DNA of 64,000 nucleotides, taken from assembly GCF_029637705.1 (NCBI RefSeq), contig NZ_CP121252.1, positions 2,914,001 through 2,978,000 of the forward strand, in the 5' to 3' direction. The translations under genes were made by a program, and so were the position numbers. Shown here piece by piece: positions 42,883 to 51,903 of this stretch (position 1 is the stretch's first letter; every line of letters starts with the position of its first letter). This stretch comes from Citricoccus muralis. Lineage in GTDB: Bacteria; Actinomycetota; Actinomycetes; Actinomycetales; Micrococcaceae. Under the pieces are notes generated by a model. That model was not told the DNA's origin. It saw nothing but the letters and a program-made list of their open reading frames with translations, and did not search any database.

Positions 42883-44802
42883 TCACGTTGTGGCGGCCCC
42901 GGATCTCCAGTAAGTGTTGCGCCGCGGGGTCTGCCAGGGGTCGTGGTACATCGGCGCCCGGAAGTACGGCACGTCATCGATGAACTCAATCTGCCAGTCG
43001 CCGCGGTCGGCCAGCGCATGGTCGTGCCGGCACAGCAGCACTCCATTATTGACGGCGGTGGGTCCGCCCTCCCGAGCCGGTTGATGGTGATGGGTCTGAC
43101 ACCAAGAAATGGGCGCCGTGCATCCCGGTGCCGCGCACCCACCATCGCGGGCCGCCACCGCCGCCCGGAGATGTCCGTCGAAAAACCGTTTTTTGGTTCC
43201 GATGTCGAGTACTTGGCCCGCACCGCCGAGCACCACGGGCATCAGGTCGGCCTCCACCAGCAGCTCGCGCAGCCGAACGGGGCGGATGGGACCGGTGTAC
43301 TGCCCCTCCGAGAGGTAGAACTCCGGCTTGTTGTACGGCTCGACCGCCGAAAGGTCGAAGTCCGCGGGCAGCAGGTTCGCCGCGTGCGCCTGACGCATCA
43401 TTGTCGCGTAGTCCAGGGTGACCATGACCACCGGGCGGGTGGTGCCGTGGTCGGGAAGCTTGTTCGACGGCGAGCGTAGCCCGGTGTGCAGCACCGAAAG
43501 CACGGCGTTCAGTGCGCGCTGACCCCAGGTGCGACGGTCCATCGCACCCACCGGGTCACCGTCCGGATCTTGAGCAGCGGCCGTCTTGCCCCGGGGAATC
43601 TCCGGAGTCTCGGTGCCGTCGTTGACAAACGGCGTCTCCCCCTCGAGAGTCCGCCCCGCGGGGTTGTTCGCGGCCTGGCAGATGGTCTCGAGCAGCTCCT
43701 GGCTCGCGTCGTCGATCTTCATCTCCCAGTCATGGTTGCCGTTGCCATCCCGCCCGCGATATCGGATGCGGCATTTCTGGAGCTTTTCCTCGTCCTCGGG
43801 CAACTCGCCGTCGGGGTTGAGCAGGTTCTCGGCCAGCTGGCGCCAGCGCGCCGCGGCCTGGAAGAAGTGGTCATCGTCGAGATCGCGCGCAGACCGAGTG
43901 AGCAGCTCCTCCCCCTGAGTCAGCAGTGAATTCGCCCTGGCCCGATCGTAGGACACCTTCTCCGCGGTATCTGCTGCGGCAGTCATCGCGGTGATCATCG
44001 AGCGCAGCGACTTCTCGGTCACCTCACCACCGTGGAACGCCCGGGCCGCCGTCGTCAGCTTGAAGTCCCGTGGATTCGAGACATCATCGACGACGACGGA
44101 CTCCTCGCCCCGGCCCGCGGTCGCAGCGTCCTCCGCACCCACCAACACGAGCGCCCCAGATCCCGCGGCACGGTGCAGACGGCGCGACGTCGCCAGCCTC
44201 TGGGCAATGTCCTTACCGCCGGCGTGGGTGAGGTGGCGCAGGTAGGCCGCGTGGTTCTTGTACATGACGCGTCCTGCGGGCACGCCGAGCAGTTCGGGCC
44301 GGTCGCCCTCATGGTCGAAGGCATCCGCTGCCAGCCCGGTCAGTCGCGTCTGGAGCGCATCGATTCTCCGCGCCATGGATTCCACCGAGCGCACCGCCTC
44401 TGGCAGACTCGCCGCCGGTTCCTCACAGTGATACGCCGGGATCCGCGTCGACGTAGTCTTCTCGGCGAACGGATCCGCTTCATCCTCTTCAGCGCCCGCA
44501 ACGTCATCCTTGGGACCCTTACTCCACCCGGTACCCCAGTCTTGGGCGGTGGCCACGGGTTGCACCTCACGGAACACGGCGAACGCACCCCGTGCCGCCG
44601 GATCCACCAGCCGATCGGTGAGCACCTGCAGTCCGGACGACACCATCTCAAGCAGTTCAGCCGTGCTTCGGTCATCCCAGACAGTCACCTCCGAGGGCAG
44701 CCCAGGCAGCGCGCCGTCGTCGATCTTCTCTGCCGCCATGCTCGCCACCTCGCTCCGCCTGCTCAGTCCCGACCTGCACCCAAACACGTCACCCAAAAGC
44801 AC
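42883..44802 (-). CDS. DUF222 domain protein with HNH endonuclease motif
   Basis: A 639-residue protein of the actinobacterial 13E12-repeat/DUF222 group. The large N-terminal part is helical. The C-terminal HNH motif is CAAPGCTAPISWCQTHHH with NNGVLLCRHDHALAD, containing the metal-binding Cys and the HH/N/H residues. Such proteins occur in many copies in actinobacterial genomes; their role (possibly DNA metabolism) is unsettled. The start is GTG 44802, six bases after a TAGTGT box; ATG 44739 with a GAGGTGG site is the alternative. It is convergent with the amidohydrolase. Confidence 0.85.
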   Translation of the reverse strand: MLLGDVFGCRSGLSRRSEVASMAAEKIDDGALPGLPSEVTVWDDRSTAELLEMVSSGLQVLTDRLVDPAARGAFAVFREVQPVATAQDWGTGWSKGPKDDVAGAEEDEADPFAEKTTSTRIPAYHCEEPAASLPEAVRSVESMARRIDALQTRLTGLAADAFDHEGDRPELLGVPAGRVMYKNHAAYLRHLTHAGGKDIAQRLATSRRLHRAAGSGALVLVGAEDAATAGRGEESVVVDDVSNPRDFKLTTAARAFHGGEVTEKSLRSMITAMTAAADTAEKVSYDRARANSLLTQGEELLTRSARDLDDDHFFQAAARWRQLAENLLNPDGELPEDEEKLQKCRIRYRGRDGNGNHDWEMKIDDASQELLETICQAANNPAGRTLEGETPFVNDGTETPEIPRGKTAAAQDPDGDPVGAMDRRTWGQRALNAVLSVLHTGLRSPSNKLPDHGTTRPVVMVTLDYATMMRQAHAANLLPADFDLSAVEPYNKPEFYLSEGQYTGPIRPVRLRELLVEADLMPVVLGGAGQVLDIGTKKRFFDGHLRAAVAARDGGCAAPGCTAPISWCQTHHHQPAREGGPTAVNNGVLLCRHDHALADRGDWQIEFIDDVPYFRAPMYHDPWQTPRRNTYWRSGAATT

Positions 44803-45020
44803 TATCGAACACTAAAAGAGCCCTATCGTCATTCAGAAGTAATTCAGGTGTTCTATAACGAGGTTACACTCATTCGCGCAAGTGCGCAACTATTCTCGAA
44901 CATTGTTTCCAGCCTCGTCGATCCGCGACGTTTCGGGCCCACCCCGCATCCACGCACAACAGGGCCCGACCACCACGTCAGCGGCAGCCGGACCCTGTCG
45001 ATTCCGAGTCAGCCTCGGCT

Positions 45021-45100
45021 CAATACAGATCAGTACGCATCAGTACAGATCAGTACGCATCAGTACAGATCAGTACACATCAGCGCTGCATCAGTACTCG
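45021..45100. repeat. 10-bp tandem repeat at the 3' end of the alcohol dehydrogenase gene
   Basis: Units of CAGTACGCAT and CAGTACAGAT alternate: five near-identical units (CAGTAC followed by GCAT, AGAT or ACAT) at 45031-45080, a degenerate unit before them and a broken one after. The last partial unit includes the stop codon of the alcohol dehydrogenase gene. The remaining intergenic stretch 44815-45020 shows no gene or clear signal. Confidence 0.85.
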
Positions 45101-46110
45101 ATCACCACGCGACCCTCGATCTTGCCGTGCTTCATCTCCTCCAGCACGTCGTTGATCTCCTCCAGCGGACGCCGGTGGTAGGTCGGGTGGATCTTGCCGG
45201 CCGCATAGAACTCCAGCGCTTCCACCATGTCCTGCCGGGTGCCCACGATCGAACCGCGGATCGTCAGACCCTTGAGCACGATGTCGAAGATCGGCGCCGG
45301 GAAGTCGCCCGGGGGCAGCCCGTTGAACACGATGGTTCCGCCGCGTCGGGTCATGTTGATCGCCTGCCCGAACGCCTTCGGGTGCACCGCCGTCACGAGC
45401 ACGCCGTGCGCACCGCCCACCTTTTCCTGGATCACCAGCTCCGGGTCCTGCACATTCGCGTTCACCGTGATTTCAGCACCGTGCTTCTCAGCCAGCGCCA
45501 GCTTGTCGTCGGCAATATCGACGGCGATCACGCGCATCCCCATGGCCACCGCGTACTGCACCGCGATGTGCCCCAGGCCGCCAATCCCGGAGATCACCAC
45601 CCACTGGCCGGGACGCACCTCGGTGCGCTTCAGACCCTTGTACACGGTGACGCCGGCACACAGCACCGGGCCGACCTCGTACGGATCGGCACCTTCCGGG
45701 ATGATCGGGGCGTAGCGAGTATCCACCAGCATGTACTCGCCGAAGGAGCCGTCCGTCGAGTACCCGCCGTTGAGCTGCGACTCGCACAGGGTCTCCCAGC
45801 CAGTCCGGCAGTGTTCGCAGTGGCCACAAGCGCTCCACAGCCAGGCATTGCCCACCGTGTCGCCCACTTTGACTTCGGTGACGTCGGGACCGACTTCTTC
45901 CACCACGCCGACTCCCTCGTGTCCGGGGATGAACGGGGGAGAGGGCTTGACCGGCCAGTCACCCTCGGCGGCGTGCAGGTCGGTGTGGCATACGCCGGTA
46001 GAGATCAGGCGAACCAGCGCCTGGTGCTGCCCCGGCGTGGGGCGTTCGGTCTGAGTGACGTGGAGATCATCGCCGAACTTCTCGACGACGGCGGCTTTCA
46101 TGGTGCTCAT
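45091..46110 (-). CDS. adhP: Zinc-dependent alcohol dehydrogenase
   Basis: A 339-residue medium-chain alcohol dehydrogenase that interconverts primary alcohols and aldehydes with NAD. The catalytic zinc ligands are in TGVCHTDLHAAEGDWP and GHEGVGVVEEVG; the structural zinc Cys cluster is ACGHCEHCRTGWETLC; the Rossmann loop is ISGIGGLGHIAVQYA. This is the AdhP type of ethanol/1-propanol dehydrogenase. ATG 46110 is five bases from an AAGGAG site, better than ATG 46113 (two bases). It follows the aldehyde dehydrogenase gene by 107 bases. Confidence 0.92.
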   Translation of the reverse strand: MSTMKAAVVEKFGDDLHVTQTERPTPGQHQALVRLISTGVCHTDLHAAEGDWPVKPSPPFIPGHEGVGVVEEVGPDVTEVKVGDTVGNAWLWSACGHCEHCRTGWETLCESQLNGGYSTDGSFGEYMLVDTRYAPIIPEGADPYEVGPVLCAGVTVYKGLKRTEVRPGQWVVISGIGGLGHIAVQYAVAMGMRVIAVDIADDKLALAEKHGAEITVNANVQDPELVIQEKVGGAHGVLVTAVHPKAFGQAINMTRRGGTIVFNGLPPGDFPAPIFDIVLKGLTIRGSIVGTRQDMVEALEFYAAGKIHPTYHRRPLEEINDVLEEMKHGKIEGRVVIEY

Positions 46111-46217
46111 CATGACTCCTTAATGACTGTTTTTTGGGCGCAACAACCTAGGGCAGGTGTTGCTGACGGTCTTTCAGGTGGTGCCCGGTGGCCGGGCGGC
46201 AGACGGGGCGATCAGGT

Positions 46218-47741
46218 TTAGAAGAAGCCCTGCTTGTTCTCGGTGTAGGAGACCAGCAGGTTCTTGGTCTGCTGGTAGTGGTCCAGCATCATCAGGTGGT
46301 TCTCACGCCCGATGCCGGAGGACTTGTACCCGCCGAACGCGGCGTGGGCCGGGTAGGCGTGATAGTTGTTCACCCACACGCGTCCGGCCTGGATTTCGCG
46401 GCCGGCACGGTAGGCGGTGTTGCCGTTGCGGGACCACACGCCGGCGCCGAGGCCGTACAGGGTGTCGTTCGCAATGGTCAGCGCGTCGTCGTAGTCGTTG
46501 AACGTGGTAGCCGAGACGACGGGACCGAAGATCTCCTCTTGGAAGATTCGCATGTTGTTGGACCCCTTGAAGATGGTGGGCTGCACGTAGAACCCGCCGG
46601 CCAGATCGCCGTCGAGCTCGGCGCGTCCACCGCCGGTGAGTACCTCGGCGCCCTCCTGCTTGCCGATATCCAGGTAGGAGAGGATCTTCTCGAGCTGATC
46701 GTTGGAGGCCTGCGCACCCATCATGGTGTCGGTGTCCAGGGGGTTGCCCTGCACGATCTTCTGGGTGCGGGCGACGACGGCGTCGAGGAACCGATCCGCA
46801 ATGGACTCCTGAATCAGCGCGCGGGACGGGCAGGTGCAGACCTCACCCTGGTTCAGCGCGAACATGGTGAAGCCTTCCTGGGCCTTATCCCAGAACGCGT
46901 CGTCCTGCGCTGCGACGTCCTCGAAGAAGATGTTCGGCGATTTGCCACCCAGCTCCAGGGTGATCGGGATGATGTTCTCGGAGGCGTATTGCATGATGAG
47001 CCGGCCGGTGGTGGTTTCACCGGTGAACGCGATCTTGCGGATCCGCTTGTTCGAGGCCAGCGGTTTGCCGGCTTCCAGGCCGAACCCGTTGACAATATTG
47101 ATGACGCCGGGAGGCAGCAGGTCGCCGATCAGGTCGATGAGCACCATGATCGACGCCGGAGTCTGCTCGGCAGGCTTGAGCACGACGGCGTTGCCGGTGG
47201 CCAGTGCCGGCGCCAGCTTCCAGACCGCCATCAGAATGGGGAAGTTCCAGGGGATGATCTGCCCGACCACGCCGAGCGGTTCGTGGTAATGGTAGGCCAC
47301 GGTGTCTTCGTCGATCTGGGAGAGCGAACCCTCCTGGGCGCGGATGGCGGAGGCGAAGTAGCGGAAATGATCGGCGGCGAGCGGAATGTCTGCATTGAGG
47401 GTTTCGCGGACGGCCTTGCCGTTATCCCAGGATTCGGCGACGGCGATCTTTTCGAGATTGGCCTCGATCCGGTCGGCGATCTTGTTCAGAATACCGGCGC
47501 GCTCGGCCACGGAGGTCTTGCCCCAGGCGGGTGCGGCAGCCCAGGCGGCGTCGAGGGCCGCTTCGATATCTTCGGCGGTGCCGCGGGCGACCTCGCAGAA
47601 GACCTGACCGGTGATGGGAGTGACGTTTTCGAAGTATTGTCCCTTCACGGGGGCCACCCACTCCCCGCCGATGTAGTGCTCATAGCGGGACTTGAACTCG
47701 ACGACAGCGCCGTCGGTGCCGGGGTTCGCGTAGACAGTCAT
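46218..47741 (-). CDS. NAD-dependent acetaldehyde/aldehyde dehydrogenase, ExaC-like
   Basis: A 507-residue aldehyde dehydrogenase. The catalytic Cys is in [11 protein letters not shown] (Cys302), Glu in [13 protein letters not shown], and the NAD part in [19 protein letters not shown] and [10 protein letters not shown]. The CTCPSR version and the C-terminal [20 protein letters not shown] are those of the ExaC/AldB-type acetaldehyde dehydrogenases. ATG 47741 has AGGAG seven bases upstream; the longer frame start is rejected. Together with the alcohol dehydrogenase it turns an alcohol such as ethanol to acetate. Two regulatory sites lie in front. Confidence 0.92.
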   Translation of the reverse strand: MTVYANPGTDGAVVEFKSRYEHYIGGEWVAPVKGQYFENVTPITGQVFCEVARGTAEDIEAALDAAWAAAPAWGKTSVAERAGILNKIADRIEANLEKIAVAESWDNGKAVRETLNADIPLAADHFRYFASAIRAQEGSLSQIDEDTVAYHYHEPLGVVGQIIPWNFPILMAVWKLAPALATGNAVVLKPAEQTPASIMVLIDLIGDLLPPGVINIVNGFGLEAGKPLASNKRIRKIAFTGETTTGRLIMQYASENIIPITLELGGKSPNIFFEDVAAQDDAFWDKAQEGFTMFALNQGEVCTCPSRALIQESIADRFLDAVVARTQKIVQGNPLDTDTMMGAQASNDQLEKILSYLDIGKQEGAEVLTGGGRAELDGDLAGGFYVQPTIFKGSNNMRIFQEEIFGPVVSATTFNDYDDALTIANDTLYGLGAGVWSRNGNTAYRAGREIQAGRVWVNNYHAYPAHAAFGGYKSSGIGRENHLMMLDHYQQTKNLLVSYTENKQGFF

Positions 47742-47853
47742 GATGTGCTCCTGTAGCTCGGTGACCGGGTTGGCACGGGGCCGCCTCGGCACTGGCAGCG
47801 GGTCTCAGAAGGAACGGCGTCCAAGCTGCGCCTCCGAGGCGGCCCCGTATAAG

Positions 47854-47869
47854 TGTGATTCTAGTCACA
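47854..47869. promoter_or_regulatory. CRP/GlxR-like site upstream of aldehyde dehydrogenase
   Basis: TGTGATTCTAGTCACA carries both perfect CRP half-sites (TGTGA and TCACA) at the standard 6-base spacing. It is 113 bases upstream of the aldehyde dehydrogenase start. A related but imperfect copy, TGTGG-n6-TCACT, lies at 49929-49944 upstream of the DUF779 gene. Confidence 0.65.
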
Positions 47870-47898
47870 GTGAGGTTGCGGGGAGGTTGCTCGACGAC

Positions 47899-47916
47899 GA
47901 TGCAACAGGTTGCATC
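47899..47916. promoter_or_regulatory. Palindrome GATGCAAC-AG-GTTGCATC
   Basis: Two perfect 8-bp arms around AG. It lies 158-175 bases upstream of the aldehyde dehydrogenase start and 39 bases beyond the end of the GAF regulator gene, a typical place for an activator site. The GAF regulator encoded next door is the natural candidate to bind it. Confidence 0.65.
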
Positions 47917-47954
47917 AGGGAGTTTCAGGGCGCGACGAACGGTAACGTGCCAGG

Positions 47955-49391
47955 TCAGCGCTGGGCGCGGAGGCGTTCCAGGGTGCTCACCACGAGCGAG
48001 CGGCGGGGCGATTCCGCGGGCAGCAGGCGCAGCGCCATCAGCCACAGTTCCTCATCATCAGCCGCCTCCGGGCGGGTGAGGTAGTGCCAGAGTTGGGTGG
48101 CATCGGCGTCCTGGAGCACCGCTTCGCGCAGGGCACCGGCGAGTTCTTCGCGGATCTGCACGATGCCGGGGGCGTCCGAGTGCGGCAGCACGGGTCCGAC
48201 GGCGGCGGCGAGCGCGTCCTGCACATCGCCGTCGCGCAGTGATTCGCGAGCCAGGGCGGCGTCGGTGCGGATCTCGCCGTCGAGCCGGTAAGGCCGGGCG
48301 GAGACGGCCAGCGGGCAGTCCTGGGAGCTCAGCGCCCGGCGCAGGCGATGGATCTCGGCACGCAACGTGATGGCCCGGGACTCGACTCCGGGCGCGGCCT
48401 CCCCGTACAGCAGCTCTTCGAGGGCGGCGCCGTCGAGTCCGGCGCTGTGCCAGTCGAGCAGCGTGAGAATTTCGGCGTGGCGCAGGCTCAGTTCGCGTCG
48501 GCTCACCCGCGGGGGTAGCTGGCCGGTCACGTGAATCACCGCTGCGGGCGGCGGGGTGGTCGACGACGTCGGAGCGGCCAGCGGGCGGGCGGCCCCGCGG
48601 GCTTCGGCACGACCGGGCCGCGGTGCTGGCGGCCGGGCCAGCGAGGAGGCAGGCGAAGAGAGGGGCAGGACCATCTGATGCAGGCTCAGCCCGTGCTCCG
48701 GATCAGTGTGCAGCTCTTCGGTGGTCAGCTGGTTGCGCCACAGCGATTCCACCGCGGTCACGGTGGCACGCAGCAGCGAGAAAGCGAGCGGACTGACGGC
48801 GTCGTCGCCGCCGGTGACGTCGATGACGCCGACAATCTCACCGGTGGCGGGGTTGCGCACCGGCATGGCGGAGCAGCTCCACGGGTGGACCAGGGGGCTG
48901 AAGTGTTCGGCGCGGCTGATCTGCGAGGGACGGCCGGTGGCCAGCGCGGCTCCGGGGGCGGCGGTGCCGACCGAGGCTTCCGACCAATCGGCCCCGGGGA
49001 CGAAGCCCATCAATTCGGCCCGGCGCGCGGCGAGTTCGTCGCCCTCCACCCAGAGCAGGTGACCGTCGGCGTTGCCCAGGGCGGTGATGAGTCCGGCGTC
49101 GGCCGCGGGGTCGATGAGCAGGGTGCGGATCACCGGGAGCGCTGCGGCTAGGGCGTGCTGCCGACGCGCGGAATCCAGGTCGGCCGTCGGCACGGCGAAG
49201 GGCACGGAGACGCGCTGCGGGTCACGGTGGGCCTCCAGGGAGCGCTGCCAGGAGGCGAGCACATCGGGGCGCACCGAGCGCAGGGCCTCCGAGGGGGGAC
49301 GCGGTGAGCTGCGAGACAGGGTGCGCAGGGCGTCGCGGGCCAGCTCCACCCGGTGCTGGTAGGCGTCGGCCGAGGGCTGCTGGACGCTCAC
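47955..49391 (-). CDS. GAF-domain transcriptional regulator of alcohol/aldehyde oxidation
   Basis: A 478-residue protein. The N-terminal SEALRSVRPDVLASWQRSLE and the GAF-like sensory part (ALGNADGHLLWVEGDE, GADWSEASVGTAAPGAAL, SCSAMPVRNPATGEIVGVID) match the input half of AcoR-type regulators. There is no AAA+ or sigma-54 domain. Instead the C-terminal half is a winged-helix-like DNA-binding region (RRELSLRHAEILTLLDWHS, RAITLRAEIHRLRRAL). Actinobacterial loci for acetaldehyde dehydrogenases often carry such proteins. Its start overlaps the DUF779 stop by 4 bases. Confidence 0.82.
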   Translation of the reverse strand: MSVQQPSADAYQHRVELARDALRTLSRSSPRPPSEALRSVRPDVLASWQRSLEAHRDPQRVSVPFAVPTADLDSARRQHALAAALPVIRTLLIDPAADAGLITALGNADGHLLWVEGDELAARRAELMGFVPGADWSEASVGTAAPGAALATGRPSQISRAEHFSPLVHPWSCSAMPVRNPATGEIVGVIDVTGGDDAVSPLAFSLLRATVTAVESLWRNQLTTEELHTDPEHGLSLHQMVLPLSSPASSLARPPAPRPGRAEARGAARPLAAPTSSTTPPPAAVIHVTGQLPPRVSRRELSLRHAEILTLLDWHSAGLDGAALEELLYGEAAPGVESRAITLRAEIHRLRRALSSQDCPLAVSARPYRLDGEIRTDAALARESLRDGDVQDALAAAVGPVLPHSDAPGIVQIREELAGALREAVLQDADATQLWHYLTRPEAADDEELWLMALRLLPAESPRRSLVVSTLERLRAQR

Positions 49392-49906
49392 AGCGCACTC
49401 GGGTCGGGCTCAGCAGCTCCAGCAGTATCAGCCGTCTCGGCGGGGTTCATGAGTCGAGAGCGGATCAGGAAGCGTTTCCCTTCGGGCGCCTCCACCGAGA
49501 ACCCGGCCCCGCGTCCGTCGACGACGTCGAGGGTCAGGTGGGTGTGCTTCCAGTACTCGAACTGCTCCCGGCTCATCCAGAACGGCAGCTCTCCGGCACC
49601 CCTGGCGTCACCCGCGGCGTCGTCGGAGGCATCCGAGGTGTCAGCGGCGGGCAACTCGAAGGTGCCGAGCAGGATGTCGGAGTCACCGGTGCGGAAGTCG
49701 CCCTCCGGATAGCACATGGGCGAGGACCCGTCGCAACAGCCCCCGGACTGATGGATCATCAGCTCACCGTGGATGCCGCGCAGCTTCTGGAGCAGTTCGA
49801 GGGCCTCGTGGGTCATCGCCACGCGGGAGATCGACTCACCCTCCACCTCAGGGCGCGCCTCCAGCGCAACGGCGGGCACAACAGGGGCAACATGATCGGT
49901 ACTCAT
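49388..49906 (-). CDS. DUF779 protein associated with aldehyde dehydrogenase
   Basis: A 172-residue protein with the DUF779 core: HGELMIHQSGGCCDGSSPMC, DFRTGDSDILLGTFEL, FWMSREQFEYWKHTHLTLDVVDG and APEGKRFLIRSR. DUF779 genes are repeatedly found beside ExaC-type aldehyde dehydrogenases; the function is not known. The conserved CC and C residues could bind metal. An insert of about 20 Ala/Asp-rich residues interrupts the core. ATG 49906 is seven bases after a TAGTCT box. It is the first gene of the four-gene unit. Confidence 0.87.
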   Translation of the reverse strand: MSTDHVAPVVPAVALEARPEVEGESISRVAMTHEALELLQKLRGIHGELMIHQSGGCCDGSSPMCYPEGDFRTGDSDILLGTFELPAADTSDASDDAAGDARGAGELPFWMSREQFEYWKHTHLTLDVVDGRGAGFSVEAPEGKRFLIRSRLMNPAETADTAGAAEPDPSAL

Positions 49907-50002
49907 GCCGCCGAGACTACCAAACCAGTGTGGTCTGCGTCACTGTGCAGTAGTCCTCGTTGCGCCGCCGTCCGCTCCGGCTCAGCTCGTCAGTCAGTCG
50001 GC

Positions 50003-51658
50003 TCAGTACGCCTTCTTGCGCTGCTCGACCACCAAGTGGATCAGGGCGAAGCGGCCGTCGTTGTCAATGGCGCTCAGCGCGGCTTCGAGCGCACCCGGGA
50101 TCTCGGAGTTCTCGGTCACCTTGACGCCGAAGCCGCCGAACGCCTCCGCCATGGCGGCGAAGTCGGGGTTCTTCAGCTGGGTGCCGGAAATCCGGTTCGG
50201 ATAGTCGCGCTCCTGGTGGGTGCGGATCGTGCCGTACTCCTGGTTGTCCATCACGATCACCAGCGGGGTGGCGCCGTACTGCGTCGCCGTCGCCAGCTCC
50301 TGGCCGTTCATCAGGAACTCGCCGTCACCAGCGATGGTCACCACGCGGCGACCGGGGTAGTTCAGCGAGGCGGCCACGGCCGACGGGATCGAGTATCCCA
50401 TGGAGCCGTTGCGCGCGGAGATCATCGAGGCGTAGGACTCCGTCGGGAAGTACCGGTGCGCCCAGTTGGTGTGCTCGCCGGCGCCGAAGGTCACCATCGA
50501 ATCCTCGGGCAGCGAGGGCACCAGGTGCGCCATCATCATGTCCATGGTGGCCGGGCCCTCGAGCGGTTCGGCGGCGGGCAGCGCGGCGAATTCCTCCTGC
50601 TGGGCGCGCATCTTCGCCGTCCAGGTCTTCCAGGAGTCCTTCACCTCCAGATCCATCAGCACCAGGTCGCGCACGAACACGTCGGGCTTGGCCACGATCT
50701 GAAACGACACCGGGCCGGAGCGGCCGCGCAGGGACGGGTCGATGGTGACGATGAAGTTCTTCTTCTCCCAGTTCTGGCGGATGTTGAACCCGTCGGTGAT
50801 CACGTCGCCGGGAACGGTGCCGACGAAGACGATCAGGTCGGTCTCTTCCAGCAGGTCGTAGGTGGGCTTGGGGCGGCCGTAGCCGATGGGGCCCACATAC
50901 GACGGCGAGTGGAACGGCACGGTGCCCTCGGTCCGCCACTCCGCGGCCGCGGCGATGTGGTGGTCCTCCAGCCAGGCGGTCAGCGATTCGGCGCCGTCGC
51001 GGGTCCAGTCGTTGCCGCCGGTGATGAACAGCGGCTTCTCTGCGTTGCGCAGCGCGTCGTGCAGCGCCTTCCAGTCAGTGACGGTCATGCCGCCGCCGGC
51101 GATCGGGATCTGCGGGTGCAGCTGATTCTCCACCTCGACCTTGATGACGTCTTCGGGCAGGCCGACGACGACGGGGCCGGGGCGCCCGGAGTTCGCGGCG
51201 AACATGGCCTCGGCCACGATCTCAGAGGCGCGCTCGGGGTGGTCCAGCACCATGACGCGCTTGGCACCGGTACCGAACCAGGCGTGCGGGTCGAACTCCT
51301 GGAACGCTTCGCGGTCACGGTGCTCGAAGGGGATCAGACCGACAAAGAGCACCATGGGAGTGGAGTCCTGCCAGGCGGTGTGCAGGCCCACGTGAGCGTT
51401 GGCTGCACCGGGGCCGCGGGTCACCATGGCCACACCGGGCACGGAGTTCATCTTGCCGTCGGCCTCGGCCATGTACGCCGCGCCACCCTCGTGACGGCAG
51501 ATCACGTTCTCGATGGGCGAGTCATGCAAACCGTCGAGCACGTCCAGATAGGACTCTCCGGGAACCGAATAGATACGCTGGACGCCGTGGGCCACCAGAG
51601 TATCGACGATGAGGTGACCGGCCGATTTGTTCGACGGCTGGGCAGCGGACTCGGACAT
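50003..51658 (-). CDS. Thiamine diphosphate-dependent enzyme, acetolactate synthase-like
   Basis: A 551-residue enzyme of the pyruvate oxidase/acetolactate synthase superfamily. The catalytic Glu is in VICRHEGGAAYMAEADGK (Glu57), the middle domain binds nucleotide-like ligands, and the ThDP/Mg motif is GDGEFLMNGQELATATQY ... MDNQEYG. The regulatory subunit gene ilvN is not next to it, and the sequence is not that of IlvB, so a role in another 2-oxo acid or acyl-CoA conversion (for example oxalyl- or sulfoacetaldehyde-type chemistry) is possible. AAGGAG precedes ATG 51658. It is divergent from the CitE-like gene, with 245 bases between that show no clear operator. Confidence 0.87.
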   Translation of the reverse strand: MSESAAQPSNKSAGHLIVDTLVAHGVQRIYSVPGESYLDVLDGLHDSPIENVICRHEGGAAYMAEADGKMNSVPGVAMVTRGPGAANAHVGLHTAWQDSTPMVLFVGLIPFEHRDREAFQEFDPHAWFGTGAKRVMVLDHPERASEIVAEAMFAANSGRPGPVVVGLPEDVIKVEVENQLHPQIPIAGGGMTVTDWKALHDALRNAEKPLFITGGNDWTRDGAESLTAWLEDHHIAAAAEWRTEGTVPFHSPSYVGPIGYGRPKPTYDLLEETDLIVFVGTVPGDVITDGFNIRQNWEKKNFIVTIDPSLRGRSGPVSFQIVAKPDVFVRDLVLMDLEVKDSWKTWTAKMRAQQEEFAALPAAEPLEGPATMDMMMAHLVPSLPEDSMVTFGAGEHTNWAHRYFPTESYASMISARNGSMGYSIPSAVAASLNYPGRRVVTIAGDGEFLMNGQELATATQYGATPLVIVMDNQEYGTIRTHQERDYPNRISGTQLKNPDFAAMAEAFGGFGVKVTENSEIPGALEAALSAIDNDGRFALIHLVVEQRKKAY

Positions 51659-51903
51659 GGATTCTCCTTGGGTGCGGTTCGGCGCGGGTTTGGATCAACA
51701 TACACCAGATTCCGCGCCCGTCCCGTCGCTGTGGCAATGTGTGTCACGAACCGTTTATGCTGGTGCGCAACGTCCACACCCGGACTCCTCGGGCCAGCCA
51801 CCTTGCCTGGCCGCTCGCGCCGACGCCGATCCGCGTCGTTTCTCTTTTCTGGTGCGCCGTCTCGCATCAGCGCGCACCATCCCCGTTTCATCAGGAGTTC
51901 ATC

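Noticed and set aside
45021-45100. CRISPR array
   Set aside because: The repeats are only 10 bases, directly abutting, with no spacers and no cas genes nearby.
46140-46163. GCAACA...TGTTGC pair between aldehyde and alcohol dehydrogenase genes as a separate operator feature
   Set aside because: The arms are only 6 bases and the 12-base spacer differs from the 47899 palindrome, so it is mentioned only as supporting context.
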